Under the pieces are notes generated by a model. The model ran no database searches and was not told the origin of the DNA. It was given only the letters and a program-made list of their open reading frames with translations. DNA of 64,000 nucleotides from Siderastrea siderea. Lineage: Eukaryota; Cnidaria; Anthozoa; Scleractinia; Rhizangiidae. The stretch covers positions 16,013,453-16,077,452 of the forward strand of contig OZ034978.1 of assembly GCA_964030785.1 (NCBI GenBank), given 5' to 3'. This document shows positions 46,435 to 59,150 of the stretch, piece by piece. Each line of letters begins with the position of its first letter. Position 1 is the first letter of the stretch. The position numbers and the translations under genes are program-made.

Positions 46435-47322
46435 CTGTCGGTTTTTCAATCGATTCAATCTCTTAATAAGACTCGGCCGGTTGCGTCTGGTTAGCGATTG
46501 CAGTTTGTTGCCACGTTTGTTCCAGTTATTGCACACTGGTTTTAGTGCGTCAGGTAGTTTTCAAGCCTCTTTTCTTGGGATCTCTGTAATGACAGGATCT
46601 GTAACATTTTATTTCACCATGCAATGGGCATTATCTTGCAGTCATTCTTATTATTACACTGAGTTCGGTTATTTGCTATTGTGGGAAGATGGTATGGCTT
46701 GTTCCTGGTCACAAATGTTTGCAACCCATAAATGTAAGGGTAAAGTCTTCTGCGGTAGCGGCTTGATACTCTTTGTAATTGCAAGTTTCATGTCAATGGA
46801 GTTAGATATTTCTAACTTCAGCTGTACTGATTTCAAATAGAACACATTTTCAAAACGTAGACTTTCGAAAAAGTCCCTCATCCTATTTTATATGGCGTGG
46901 GACTTCGTCGCTCGATCTGCCGCTTCGCGGCCTAAAAAGCTCGCTCCGCTCGCTTTAGGCCTTTTGTGCTCTGAAACTCGTGAGGTCGACTTGTGGCAAA
47001 AAACCTGGCAAAAATTGTCAACTGTGTTTATAATTTCCTTTTGCGCTATTCCGGCACATTCATAAAGAACTCGATCCTCTCGAGTGTGAAAATCTGCTGT
47101 CGTGTTTGTTTAAATTTTGCTTCGCTTGCTGATTGGTTAGATATTAGATACCTTGACAGTTAAGACTTGTCACCTCACAGGGGTGGAATTCAAAATTCAA
47201 CGGCTTTCGTGCAGGGTCACTTTTCCTCGCGCCATTCTTCTCGCCGGCTCGCTTCGCTCACCGATTTCCGCCACCAAGATACTCGCGCGAATAACACACT
47301 AAGTGAGCCTGCTCGCAGGCTA
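46435..47322. other. Right part of the Mutator-like element
   Basis: Unique sequence plus the right inverted end (47185-47322). A 70-codon minus-strand stretch (46669-46881) might be a decayed coding piece but no motif was recognised. A short palindrome of GCCTAAA..TTTAGGC occurs near 46930-46962. Confidence 0.4.
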
Positions 47323-47331
47323 ACTAGAGTC

Positions 47332-48866
47332 AGTTCCACACACTGTACACAGGGCACGAAATTGCGCCTAATTCAGTCACCAGCGTGCCTAAAGTTTCCA
47401 CATTGGCAACCAAATCCTGAAAATTAGTCGCTAAATTGGTGGCAAGAATTCTTTATCACCCCCTACCCAAAGACCGTGTGAATTTTTCAGTTATAAAATC
47501 AGGGGTTGGAAGGGCTGCACGACTCCTACTTCACATCTTTGTACACTGCACCTTATATATCTCAGTCTTTCGACCAATACTGCTTCTTGCATTTTTGTAG
47601 TGGGTTTAGTTTGGAGGATTTTCTAATGGTGACTGAATTGAGCATTCAACTTAAATGTTGCATTTCCAAGACTTTGATCTTGAGGTCACAGTGATCTTTC
47701 TCAGATCACTATATGATGGAGTTCAGTTAAATATGACCTCGGATTGTCTGTTAAGCGACTTAATGTGGTTTTAATGTCACTTTTGGCATATAGAGTATGT
47801 TGAATTTAACTCGTTTAAGAACTCGATAGGTTTTTCAGCCTCTCGTGTTTGAATTTGTGACAATTATTAAAGAATCTAACTTACTATAATCTGCAACATG
47901 ATGAGTTTCTTTCCTGATGTTTGTAATGCCCGCCCCTGCTTAATATTGTGTTTAATGCTGTTGCAGGATGTTGTGTTTTGCATCACAGAGTGTCATCTAA
48001 ATACCCCTTTCATCAAGAAATTTAAGTTTTAGCATTTTTAAAGCTATGCAACGTGTAATAGATGGCTGAACTCTGCTTCAGTCAAACCTGTGTCTTTATC
48101 CCCTCTTGAAAATGTGAGTTTCATTTCTTCGTGTTTTATATGCCCACACGATAAATTATTGCTCAGTATCTAGGCACACATTGGACATTCACAAATGCTG
48201 GGGAACAAACCCATGAATCTGGTAACCACTTAAAAATTGTTGATTGTAATGAAAATCTTCCATATGCAAACCCCTTAAAAAGGAGACTTTTAGAAATGCA
48301 CAAAATTCCACCTTAAGCCAATGGACCATTGTCAAATGCAAATGGGAAAGACCTGAAGTTGTTATTATTCTAATTTTATCAAATCATGTTGTTACATATC
48401 AGTATCTTTGATTTAAAAAATCAATAATATATTTAAATCACACAAAACGTTTAAGAAGTCACTCTTTCTAGATTGGCAAATGTATGTTTTCATTTCAAGT
48501 TCAATCGCCTTTGACTGGTCATTGAAGAACAATTTAAGCTTTTAATGCATTCAATTTAATGTGCTCACATATCTGAGAGAAACTGAATTGTTGGTTAGCG
48601 TGAAGGCAACATGAAATTACCTACAACTAAACTTATTACGAAATGTGTAAGTCACCCTGCTAAGAGCAAACGCCACATGGTTTTGAATTCATTATTACTT
48701 TTTACCAGAGAGAACACTGTCCCCCCTGGGGGGCAATTTTACTGAACTACGGCCCTTTTAATTTCTGTTCCTTGAAGAATTACACGCTTTATACACTGTA
48801 TTAAGGCTTGTTACACTCATTTGGCAGAATGTCACAAAGAAGGGAACTTTTGTTTAAGCCCTCCAT
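47332..48866. other. Intergenic, nothing recognised
   Basis: AT-rich; no supported gene or repeat edge. Confidence 0.5.
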
Positions 48867-49020
48867 AGAAAACAAGAAAAGCCCCTGGGGCATTGGACCC
48901 CGCGTTTTTCCCCCTCCCTTCGGGGTGCAAAATACATTACAGTCACTCAAGATGTGAGCCCAAGTGGTGTACATTTTTGAAGTTGGTGATTTATCTTACC
49001 ATTGACGTGTTTGTTGCAAT
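48867..49020 (+). repeat. Dispersed repeat, copy 1 (with 50518-50672)
   Basis: AACAAGAAAAGCCCC, GGGGCATTGGACCCCGC, AATACATTACAGTCACTCAAG and TTGAAGTTGGTGATTT recur in the same order at 50518-50672. Confidence 0.7.
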
Positions 49021-50243
49021 GAATTGAAGCCTTGCTGGATACAGCCCAGGACACTTTTTACACTATTGTATAACCGGTTTTATATAAAAAACAATGTAAT
49101 GCGACACCATCGTTAAATATAATTAAACCAACTGCCAAACAAGTTTGGTTGTCAGTGCTAAATATTCAGAGAACTACACGACCAGGATACGCAAGCACTG
49201 CCACAATTTGTCACATTGTTTTAAATACCCAAAAAAAATCCAATCTTAAATCAAGCCACCCAAAAAAATACTTGTCAAATTTTCCTACCCAAAAAAATCC
49301 CAGAATCAAAAATTTCAAACCCAAAAATATCCTTTGATCATCCCCGCCACTTGAAATCCAGAGTACCCCCTGGCCTCCTGGTCAAAGCTACCAGCAATGG
49401 ATGTGATTTAGATTGTAAATGAAGCTTCAAAACAACATTGGATAGGAGGAAGGGAGGGGGGAGGTCCCAGTGTAGGCTTTTGTGTAAAACTGTCAACATT
49501 AATGACTATGATTGTTACTTGACTTTGACACTTGAAGACGATGGACACGATCCAAAAGGTACTATGGTAGACTACTCAACCAAAGCCATGACTACATGAG
49601 TCACAATGTAAAAGATCTTTTTTTTTCATGCACACATAAACAACCAGACAACAATTAATATGCACAACTCACTTGCAAGTATTTAAATGTGTAATCCATA
49701 CATGATACATTATCGCAGTTATAATCAGCTTCCAAGTCTGAATTCTTCTTCACCTTTCTTTTGGCAACTGCTTAACTACCTTACATAGCTACGATGATCC
49801 ATCATCATTACATTCTTATATATGATACTTCGAATACAATTTCTACTTCCATCTATTCATCTTCTGTGAGTATTTTAATTTTACGGACTCATAACTATGA
49901 ACAATAACAGACAACGTGACACAAATACAATGAACCGTAAAATCCCGCTTCAAGAGTCCCCCCCAGCTTAAAAGAACAAAACTTCACTCCACTTGTACCG
50001 CATTGAATCGACCCAATGCTCATTTTGTGTCCGTCGACCATGACCATGCAAACAAAGTTGTGTACGTACCGGGTATTCAGTAGCCAAAACAACACGTACC
50101 ACTAGGAAGACAACTTCCTCGACTACAAATCAATGTCCCTGTCAAGCAGAATTCTTCAAGATACCTGAAAAGCCCAGCCTTCGACAGCAGGAACTTCCAC
50201 ACTACTCTCGATCTTCCACTTCAACGCAACAACCACGCAGAAA

Positions 50244-50517
50244 ATTATTGTGAAAGCAAGGGACTTCCCCGAATCAGCTTCTCTGTTGCAGTGATGTAAT
50301 CTTTACGTGCCAGGGCAAGTTAGGCGAATTCATGCCAGCTTCAAAGCTCGCTAGCACCTTCGTTCCTGCTTTCAGCGAAGGGGTTCTTATGCCATTAAAT
50401 CGCCAGTGGTTTTCTACACCAACTTTCATGAAAATTCTGGGGAATAAACGCTAAACGAACGCACATTACCGGCAAGTACTGTTTTGACCGAGCGGAGGTC
50501 TGGGGCAAGTGACCACC
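50244..50517 (+). repeat. Triplicated unit, copy A
   Basis: GAAAGCAAGGGACTTCCCCG, GTGCCAGGGCAAGTT, CAAAGCTCGCTAGCACCTTC and GACCGAGCGGAGGTCTGGGG mark a 270-bp unit repeated at 51012-51214 (diverged, truncated) and 51268-51533. Confidence 0.75.
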
Positions 50518-50672
50518 AAAAAAAACAACAAGAAAAGCCCCAGGGGCATTGGACCCCGCCGTTTCCCTCCCCCCCCCCTCGGTGTGCAAATACATTACGG
50601 TCACTCAAGCTATGTGCCAAAGTGGTATAAGGTATTGAAGTTGGTGATTTTTCTAACGTTTGACGTGTGTGC
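50518..50672 (+). repeat. Dispersed repeat, copy 2
   Basis: See 48867-49020; includes a C-run at 50569-50578. Confidence 0.7.
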
Positions 50673-51011
50673 TGCCATCCCCCCCCAACGTCCTCTCTGC
50701 ACCCTTCTCCTTGTGATATCATGGATCCCTTAAAGTATGAATACCTTTCCCTTCCCTCATTCCTTGGTCATCCACCTGTTCTAGCACTCATGAAGAAGAA
50801 CGTGACGAAATAGTTTTGACCATGGCGTGACTTAGTTACGTCAATTTTTTAACGAAATGACATCTCAGCGTAATTCTAAATATTAAACAAGGGCACGGAA
50901 ATTTAATAGATTTATTGATGAAGAAAAATTATCCTCAAATTGAAAGGGAACGGTTATCTACTGAAAAATGAAACGTAAAGGTCTACTTTTAGGCCATGAT
51001 TCGATGAATGC

Positions 51012-51214
51012 TTTAGCGAAAGCAAAACAATTCCCCGAATCGGCTTCTGTCTTTCAATGAAGTAATGTTTACGTGTTACGGCAAGTTTAGGTGAATTCAT
51101 GCCAGTTTCAAAGCTCGCTAGCACCTTTTTCCTTGCTCTCATCGAAGAGAAGTCAACTCCATTGAATTTCTTGTACTTTTCTACACAACTTTCCCTTAAG
51201 ATTTTGGTGAAGCA
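51012..51214 (+). repeat. Triplicated unit, copy B (diverged)
   Basis: Shorter and most divergent copy; lacks the GACCGAG end. On the minus strand it has an open frame with ARKKVLASFETGMNSPKL. Confidence 0.65.
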
Positions 51215-51267
51215 AAGCAAAACTACCAAAAAAAATGCTTGCATTTGACTGTTGAATTATTCAACTT

Positions 51268-51533
51268 GGCGAAAGCAAGGGACTTCCCCGAATCGCCTTT
51301 TGTGTTTCAGTGATGTAATGTTTACGTGCCAGGGCAAGTTTGGCGAATTCATGCCAGCTTCAAAGCTCGCTAGCACCTTCGTTCTTGCTTTCATCGAAGG
51401 GGTTTTCATGCCATTAAATCGCCAGTAATTTTCTACACCAACGTTCATGAAAATTCTGGCGAAATAACGCTAAACGAACCAAGATTACTGGCAAGTATTG
51501 TTTTGACCGAGAGGAGGTCTGGGGAAAGTGATC
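51268..51533 (+). repeat. Triplicated unit, copy C
   Basis: Closest to copy A. The minus-strand frame includes ARTKVLASFEAGMNSPNL, nearly the same peptide as in copy B, so the unit may stem from a coding exon or element ORF. Confidence 0.75.
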
Positions 51534-51540
51534 ACGACAG

Positions 51541-51623
51541 AAAAAACGGGTATTACTAGACCCCGTCCTGACGGCGGGGTAAAAATGGGTGTTACTAGAC
51601 TCCGTCCTGACGGCGGGGTAATA
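51541..51623 (+). repeat. Two 40-bp tandem units
   Basis: TTACTAGACCCCGTCCTGAC and TTACTAGACTCCGTCCTGAC, each followed by GGCGGGGTAA. Each unit folds on itself (CCCCGTC..GGCGGGG). Confidence 0.7.
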
Positions 51624-51902
51624 AATTGTAAGTTACTCACCTTGAAATCGGTTAGTCTGTTCACAACCATCTTGAATCGAACAATTATCTACCATCTTTA
51701 CTATCAACTTCCACCGAAGCAATTCGGGGTTAAGCCTCACTTATCGTAAGCGAAAGTAGTCCAAAAGAATAGCGTAATAAACCATTTTCGCGTATGATAA
51801 CCTGCAACTCTTGGCACATCCCCTCAACGTAATTTGAAAATGGCCGCCTCGCCGGCTAGACAGCCATGCGACCGGGCCACTTTCAAGAGGTCATGTGATT
51901 TA

Positions 51903-52727
51903 TGCACCTATCAATGGTTTACCCCAGGATGGGGGGGGGGGGCGGTCAACCCCAGGGGAATTTGACATTTTCAGGTTTTTGAATGTCAATTTCCCCACCC
52001 TTGGGTCTCCATGAAGGTCAAATCCCTACTCCTGGGGATCACAGTCCTTGGATAGTAATGTCGACGAACTCAGGCACTCACAACAATTAATTGCAGAACT
52101 CAGCGACTCCCAGAAGATACCCTGGTGACAAATGGTACCACCAACTGCGTGCAATTCGCGAAATTCCCCCAAATGTAGAGGGCATATTCTAGCTGTTCAA
52201 ATTGTACACTGCCATTAATATTATGTGTGTACTGCGTGCATTGTTGTCATGAGATATTTTAGCATTGCTGGCAATTTAACACACATTTTGTACTCCTGAC
52301 CATACCTGTCATGACCTGTGAATTGCTTTATTTTCTTTTTCCTTGTCTGAGCTGCTTTTGCTGCCCTCTCTATATAACACTATGTGTTATAAAACTTTAA
52401 AGATAGATAACTGATGGATGTTAGAAACAACAATTGTTTGCTTCAAAAACATCAAGATGCTCCTTAATATTGCTCATGAAGAGAAAGGCCGAGCAAAAAA
52501 CGTGGGAAGCTCATCCAAATGACTTCTGGGTATTTTCCAAGATGGCAGACCACTCATTCCCAGGCCCTCTCTATTTTCCAAGATGGCGACCGAGTCAAAT
52601 TTTTCACCCAGCCAGGGGAACGTTGTGGATGTCAAAATCCCTACCCGAGTAGAGCTTTACAAAGTGAAATTCCCGTGGGTTGCCCGCCCCCCGCCCCCCA
52701 TCCTGGGGCAAACCATTGATGGGTGCA
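51903..52727. mobile_element. PIF/Harbinger-like MITE, TTA duplication
   Basis: Inverted ends TGCACCTATCAATGGTTTAC and, complement, TGCACCCATCAATGGTTTGC, continuing CCCCAGGATGGGGGG on both sides, about 60 bp. TTA flanks both (51900-51902, 52728-52730). The 825-bp interior has no supported gene. Confidence 0.7.
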
Positions 52728-52730
52728 TTA

Positions 52731-54427
52731 CAACCACACGCTTGAAAATTGCAGGCGCGCGTAACCACTGACCAGTGATTCTTTCCTGGAGTGTTTATTT
52801 GCTGGTTATCTCGTTTATGTGCGCCAGAAAAGAAAACATGGATAGTTTTTAATTCCAGTGGTTGAAGAGTTGTAGTATTCGATGCAGAGCTACCTTCTCT
52901 TACATAAAGGTACAGTATTAATCTTTAGTTTCTTGAACAGTTTCTAAACCATGTCTTATGCAGTTCCATGCCATTGGGCCATTCCATTTAATGTCTGCAC
53001 CACCACGTAAAAGGGAGATGGTTTCGAGAGATCAAAGGAACCGACATAGCTACTCCTTCAGAAATGACTTTTGAAACCCCCTCCCTTTCTCTAGGATTTC
53101 CCTGTACCTCAATGGGGGGGGGGGGGGGGGGATGGGATGGGATGGCCCATTTTGTGTCGACAGAAAAGCTAAGTATGGCGGCCACACATAAACATCCTGT
53201 GAAAAAAAGTGAGCTTTATTTGAAACATATTCGAATTTTAACAATGAGTTAGACTTTGAGAGGAATATAGAATTATAATTCCGAGATATCGACTTTTCTT
53301 GCCATTGAAGTTTATACAGGTTTATACAGGTTTATATCGTCAAGGAGCACTCTCGTTCTGCAACCAGCTGGAATGATCTTTACAACAGCTCGCTTTCTAT
53401 ACAGTGCAGCAGCACAAACATCAATATTAATCAAACTCAGTCAAAAGATTGGGTACAGCTGACCCTGTGGTCGACAAGCTAAAATTTAGAATATCTGACC
53501 TCATTTGCATGTCATTGAATAAGAAATCTCTTTTGTTCATATTGGTCTCTTTTGTCCTACTTTTGTATTCATTTTCTTTACTAACATGAAATCCACAAGA
53601 AAGTGAAGTCATTAGAGTGAAATAATCACAAGTCCTGTCGTCAATTGCGTGATATGCTCTTAAAAGTTGTTGTTGTTGTTGTTGTGTAATTGTCTCCTAA
53701 TAATAATATGTATTTATTGACTGAGTGGGAGGGCTGGATGGGAAAGTATTTGGCTCTAGCGCATGGAATACAGGCAGAGTAGTTCCATGCGCCATGACTG
53801 AGATCCAAATGTTTTGCCATCCAGCCTGACTTATCTTAGTCAAAAAGTATTTTATCATACTACCATTTTAAGGCTGAATTTGATTGGAAAGTTATGGAAA
53901 GGTCTTGGTAACTACTAAATGAATGATGACTTGCGCGTGCACAATAGTAATCACGTGACGATGTGTGCGGAGCTGGACAGCTCTTCTGGACCGGCTCACA
54001 CCAACCTATCTGCCCCTACACACATCAACTCCTGAGTATGTTTTCAATAAAATTGCATGTGTACTTTTATTTTATTCTTTGTTTTCAGAGGTGAATTTCA
54101 ACTGGCAAAGGAAGAGGACAATGTGGAAAAAGTGTTCTTTCTCAAAGGGAACACTGCAAATCCATGCCAAGTACACTGCCTAACTTCAATGGAGTGTGGT
54201 TGAAGCTGTGTCATGAACAATATTTTAAAGATACTTTATAGGTACCTATGTCATAGACAATTTTTAAGGATATGCTTTTTTTGTAAACAGAAAATAGTAG
54301 CGTAATAAGATGCTTTTGCTGCTATGATGCATGTATGTATTCATCCTTTTTTTCATTGTTCTCGTGTCTTTCCTCAATTCAACAAGCGAGCTAACACATA
54401 ATTTACACAAGGAATTAATTAATTAAT

Positions 54428-54458
<31 letters not shown>

Positions 54459-54649
54459 TTTTTGAGTCATGTATGTACCTTATAATTTTGTTTGCCTGAA
54501 CTGGCCTCAAGGGTTCAGGAATACTTGAAATATTTAGAAAACAAATTAAGACTTGTTTGACTGTGTGATACATTAAATGTCCTTTTTCATAACTTCCTGG
54601 AAGTTCTAAAGACATTTTACTGAAATATCCTCAACTTGAAGTGTGTCAA
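52731..54649. other. Intergenic with simple repeats
   Basis: G-run at 53113-53130 with GGGAT units, (GTT)n at 53668-53685, (TTTA)n at 54428-54462. No supported gene. Confidence 0.5.
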
Positions 54650-54699
54650 GTATTTAAGTCAGGGACTTAAATTTGCTATTCCAAGTAAATTGCCAATAT

Positions 54700-54975
54700 T
54701 TCTCATATTTAATTTAGTCATTCCTATTTATTCTCAGAAATTCCCAACCATTTTTATTAGCCCAAACCATTTAATTTAGCCATTTCCATATATTCTCAGA
54801 TATTCCCAAGCCCTTTCATTATCAGTTTTGGTATCATTGGGAATTCCTAGCAATTCCTAATAATTCCAAGTGCAGTTTTAACACCATGCCATATATTCTC
54901 AGAAATTCCAAGCTTTTACGTTTTTCCTAATTTACATGTCTTGGAATCGTTTGGAATTCCTAAGAATTCTTACAA
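54700..54975. repeat. AATTCC-rich repeat related to 14340-14660
   Basis: Runs of AATTCCTA, TATTCTCAGAAATTCC and similar in both orientations. Confidence 0.5.
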
Positions 54976-55476
54976 GGAAGAACTAATACAAGCTGTAAAG
55001 ACTGGTTGCTTTAACTGTAATACAAATGGTCAAGTCAGCCATTAAAATTATAGTTAATTCAGATTCAAAGTGCAACCTTTTCATTTTGGTGCTATAACTG
55101 GTCAGCTTTTACAGTGTGGATTCAAACCAAGTTATCTCAACTTAACTTGTTCTAGGTCGTATAGTTAATAGTGAATGGCGCCACAAGATGACTTTTCAAG
55201 AATGAATCAAAATGACTAGAATGGAGTTGCAAAATATACCAAGTTGATTAACAGGCAGGAAAACAGGATTCTAAACTTTGATTGGAATCTGGGAGCATGG
55301 TCAATGCAGGAGAAATTGGCAACAGCTTCACCCCACCATTTTCTTGCTACGCATGCACTACATTGCATGGAGTTCAATAGATTGGACACGTGGTAGCTCA
55401 TGAGCCCTTTTACAGGTAAGGTGTTTTACTTCTTTCCTAAATTCTTGCATTCCTATGGCATATATTAGCGGATTAA

Positions 55477-56604
55477 GGTGATTCCATTCAATTGCATTGC
55501 GCATCCTTTCTGCGCATCATTTTTTGTGTGATTAGCGTGCGCACGAGCGGGTGCACGTTCGGAACTTGGTAGGTTTTCTATGAAAACTGAGCTGTTCAGA
55601 GAAATGAATTGTTCTTTTCTCCAAAACAAACTCCGTTACTCCACTTTTTTATTCCATTTGTTTTAAGAAAATACGACTCTGCATGATTTATCCAAATTGT
55701 AAGAATTTTTCATTATTCAATTTTCAAATATTTTGATTAATTCAATATTACAATCTCATTTTAGGCATTTTACTGGAAGCGTGGTCAATTTGCATATTCG
55801 TTTATTACTTTCATTTTTACGGCAACTTTAAGGCGTTTTACTGCACTGTAACATTGTTTTGCTATCACAAGAATAAGACGTACAGTGTGTTGCCCAGTTT
55901 TCGTACACTTTAGTTTGTAATCGCTATATCTTTTCGTCTGTGAGACGAAAATTTCTGAAATTTCTTTTAAAGACAGCCCATTTACTTACCTTTAATATAT
56001 AAAACGATTGGCCGTTTGATCGACGTATGTTCAAAATTATGCCATTTTTCTCAAAACTCCTAAGTTGCCCAGTCTTCGTACACCTGGCCCAGTTTTCGTA
56101 CATCGACAAGACAACATTTCTCCAGGAAAACGCTCGACGCAAACTGATGTGTCACCCACCCTGCTGATCTCGTTTTCTCTTCGATTTGTGGATAAATATC
56201 GGCTTAGCGACCAATGTTTGGTGTACAAAGCAAATGGTTATTCGGGGGGTGGATGTTTAATCGATCCTGCAAATTTGATTTTTCTGTCCCTCACTTTTGG
56301 GCGGCTTTTCTTACGCTCAATCCACTGTCTCGTACGTCATTTACTGCCTTGGTAAAGGTAGTTGACAGGTTACTATTCTGGGTATTACAACTGTTACGAA
56401 AAGTCCTGTATAAGATTCGACGTTTTCCTTCCGTTTCTGCTTACGCCTTTAGAATAGCAAACGCTTTATGTCTCTGGTACAAGGATAGGTTTTTTTAACA
56501 TTGCTATCGATAGCTAGCAAGGTACATATAAACTACAGCCTGTAGCGTGAAATCAGAAAGGGTTATCCCCTTTTTATTTTATTTTTTCAATGAACTAAGT
56601 GTAG
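55477..56604. mobile_element. TTAA-flanked insertion in GPCR copy 3
   Basis: Copies 1 and 2 read GGATTAACTATGGA here. In copy 3 GGATTAA is followed by 1,128 bp and then TTAACTACGGA, so TTAA was duplicated (55473-55476, 56605-56608). TTAA targeting points to piggyBac or Kolobok-like elements. No matching inverted ends are visible (GGTGATTCC.. left, CTACACTTA.. right complement). The interior has three GCCCAGTTTTCGTACA-type motifs and no recognised gene. Confidence 0.65.
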
Positions 56605-57016
56605 TTAACTACGGAATTGACCAACTACAGACCAAGTAATGTAAAATGAACGCGCTCTCTTTTTGCATAGAACAGTATCGTTAGGAATTGAAACCCAAAT
56701 TATAATTAGACTTAGGCAGAAGGGTCAGTGTGGAGACAACGTTAACTATGCATAAAGTTACAGACACTTTCCTGTCTGTCACAACTGAACCAGAATGGTG
56801 AGAGAGAGGGTTACTTTTCATACTGTAATGAATAATAGCGTATGAGTTTGTGAGTGCCTGGGGTCACGAAACTGTATGATGGCCATGCGTACGGAATTGC
56901 TTCTGGTATACATAGGTAAAGAAAAGACAACCCAGATGACAGAAGCAAGGCTACTAACCAACTGCCAATTATGATTCTGAAGTAACTCATTTCTCAGTTA
57001 AACAGTGTCTAAAGGG

Positions 57017-57066
57017 ATAAAGTGTTGCGTTTAATCTCTCCAAAGAGATTAAACGCAACACTTTAT
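57017..57066. repeat. Perfect 23-bp palindrome with 4-bp loop
   Basis: ATAAAGTGTTGCGTTTAATC at the left is followed by TCT, CCAA, then the exact complement. In the paralogues only the left arm exists, so the right arm is a templated inverted copy that overwrote coding sequence. Confidence 0.85.
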
Positions 57067-57827
57067 TTGTGAAGTTAGAGGAAATATATTGCTAAAGGTT
57101 AAACAAATTAATTCTCGCCAGCTGAATCCATGTCCAGGTTCTATCTCTTTCGGGTAATATATGAACAAGGGTACCGTCACTGCTCCCAACAACCAATCAG
57201 CCACAGTCAGGTTATTATCAGGTACGTTGTGCGCATGCGTAAATGGGGATGTCTTGCAAAGGCGAAGACAGTGAAGGCGTTGATGACTACTATACATTCT
57301 ACGTTAAAAACTCCAAACCAAATTGTATCCTCTTGTGGGGAGAACTCTTCATCTGTCTCAATAGGCATCCTTGAAGATCTCTAGAGATTCAGTCTAGAAG
57401 AAACTTCTCAGCTTCTTGAGTTTATCCAACGCAAGCGAATTCTAAGCTAATAAGAATAAGCAAATATTAAAAAGCGATATTTAGTAGATGATACTGAGAT
57501 GTGACTAATGTAGCATTCCAACTTCCATTTATGTCTGCTAGATGACTTATGATAACGCTTTGTTTAACTTCCGTCTTACTTTGTTTTATTTTCTTGTAAT
57601 TACGTATTTAACTGCAATAAGAGAGTTGACTGCACACTTGCTATGAACGTTGACTCTGCTTATCTTTGGCATGACAGGCGAACAAGTTTTTATGCAAGTG
57701 TTTTGACCTTTGGAAAAAGAAACAAAACAAAAGAACGAGAGTAATAATTATATTCGTTCAATATATATATGAAACGTTCATACAGACTATTTAAACTTTG
57801 AAAATTGCACTGTAAATTAAACCTTAA

Positions 57828-58378
57828 CCCTATTCAGTTCGTTTTGTGGTCTTCAGGGAACAGGGGTTGGTGGGTGGTGGGGGGATTCCTCCTCCTCCTT
57901 AACTACGCGAATATTAAAGCTCTGAAAGCGAAACTTAGAGGACAGATAGTACGCCCCCAAAAATTTCCTTTGAGGTCCGCAACATGAGTATTACGTCAGG
58001 TTCTCAAATGGCGGCCCTCTGGGATCCGCCATCTTAGATTTCTTGATGTTTCCAAAACCTTTGATAATCACCAACATTGAGCAAAAAAAAAAAATCAAAA
58101 TCAATAAAAGAACACGAAAGTGATCTAAACATGTAACACTGACGTCAAGAAAGTTATTATTTTTCATTGGATAGATGAATATTCAAAATTCTAAAAAAAC
58201 GGCCTGTTAAAAAGTGGTTGCAATGACAATGTCAAACTTGATGGACAAGCATTTGCTATTCCAATTTGTTCTCAGAAAAAAACGTAGCCAAGTTTGGTGG
58301 CCATAGCTTGCTTTTTAAAAACATTTTAAGTGTCCAAAGACAGTGCAGGCAGAATCTGCTCCCCTGGTCTGAATATGG
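57828..58378. mobile_element. TTAA-flanked MITE (piggyBac-like)
   Basis: CCCTATTCAG at the left and CCATATTCAG (complement) at the right, with TTAA on both sides (57824-57827, 58379-58382). It interrupts the duplicated upstream flank of GPCR copy 3: the flank homologous to copy 1 resumes after it. 551 bp, non-coding. Confidence 0.65.
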
Positions 58379-58904
58379 TTAAGTTTGAGACAAAGCTGCG
58401 AAACAGCTTAAGAAGCTCATATTAGCAACACAAAAACGTCTAGCCCTTGAATCATTCGGAAAAGTCTTTATCTCTAAATAAATACATATTTTATGCTCAT
58501 TGTCTGAACGCCACCATGAAATAAGTGGAATGATAGTCATTTCATTTGAGAGCCACATCTTAAACAATCTCAAGAAAGCTGTCAACAAGACAAGGTGTGC
58601 ATGGAGAAGGCAACGCGAGAAAAATCTTTCACAGACGTATTTCTAATGAAATGTTATTGCTTCTACCTTTCTGCAGAAAGACACCAATATTTGGAATGTT
58701 TCATTTTGAATCTTCACACTCGGTGTGGCTAGATTGACTATGTTAAAACACTTTTTGCCTGGGTTCAGCTTTGCACAGCTGTAAACATAAAGAGTACACC
58801 GAAAAATATTTTAGTGTTCTTTCTCCATTAATGTTCCATTTGTGGGGGAATATCGATACTTTTACACCCACGACATTTGGTTGATTCCCTTTTTTTATTT
58901 GGGA

Positions 58905-59150
58905 CCAGGGAGTTTGGAGTTCGTGACCGAGATCAAGTTCGAGTTAACTAGACTTGGGTTAGAGTTACGAAGAAATAAATACCTATTATAATAAGTAGTT
59001 CAGTTGGAAATTTAACGTTTGACGCAATTCAAATAGTTTGTATTCAGTTACGGTTAGGGTCTTTGTTTTCTACAACCTAGAGGTTAACTCGAACAAACAT
59101 CGAACTTAACTCGAAGTCACCTCGAACTCGAACTAATAGATTTCCCGATG
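58905..59150. repeat. Foldback repeat rich in TCGAGTTAAC / GTTCGAG
   Basis: AGTTCGAGTTAACT near 58937 faces AGTTAACTCGAAC-type sequence at 59090-59125. Diverged palindromic MITE; edges approximate. Confidence 0.5.

Larger units (their letters stand above)
55400..57370 (-). pseudogene. Class A GPCR, copy 3, split by an insertion
   Basis: A paralogue of copies 1 and 2. C-terminal codons and the start of TM7 at 55400-55476; TM5-TM6 area at about 56609-56850; TM1-TM3 part at 57049-57365, with LTVADWLLGAVTV and FSWRELICLTFSNIFPLTSQ readable. A 1,128-bp insertion (55477-56604) separates TM7 from the rest. A local palindrome (57017-57066) replaces the segment that in the other copies encodes ISLERLHATVYP. 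Many small indels. Shared flanks on both sides (CATTTTGGTGCTATAACTGG at 12586 and 55083; upstream blocks to 59465) show segmental duplication. Confidence 0.8.

Noticed and set aside
46373..46840. 155-codon plus-strand ORF across the right Polinton end
   Set aside because: It begins inside the Polinton inverted repeat and runs into the outer element, so it is a junction artefact; no family character.
50395..50733. Overlapping ORFs on both strands around a C-run
   Set aside because: They lie in dispersed repeats, start in low-complexity sequence and show no family motif.
52434..52771. Three overlapping plus-strand ORFs
   Set aside because: All lie in the Harbinger-like MITE and end in its G/C-rich inverted end; no coding character.
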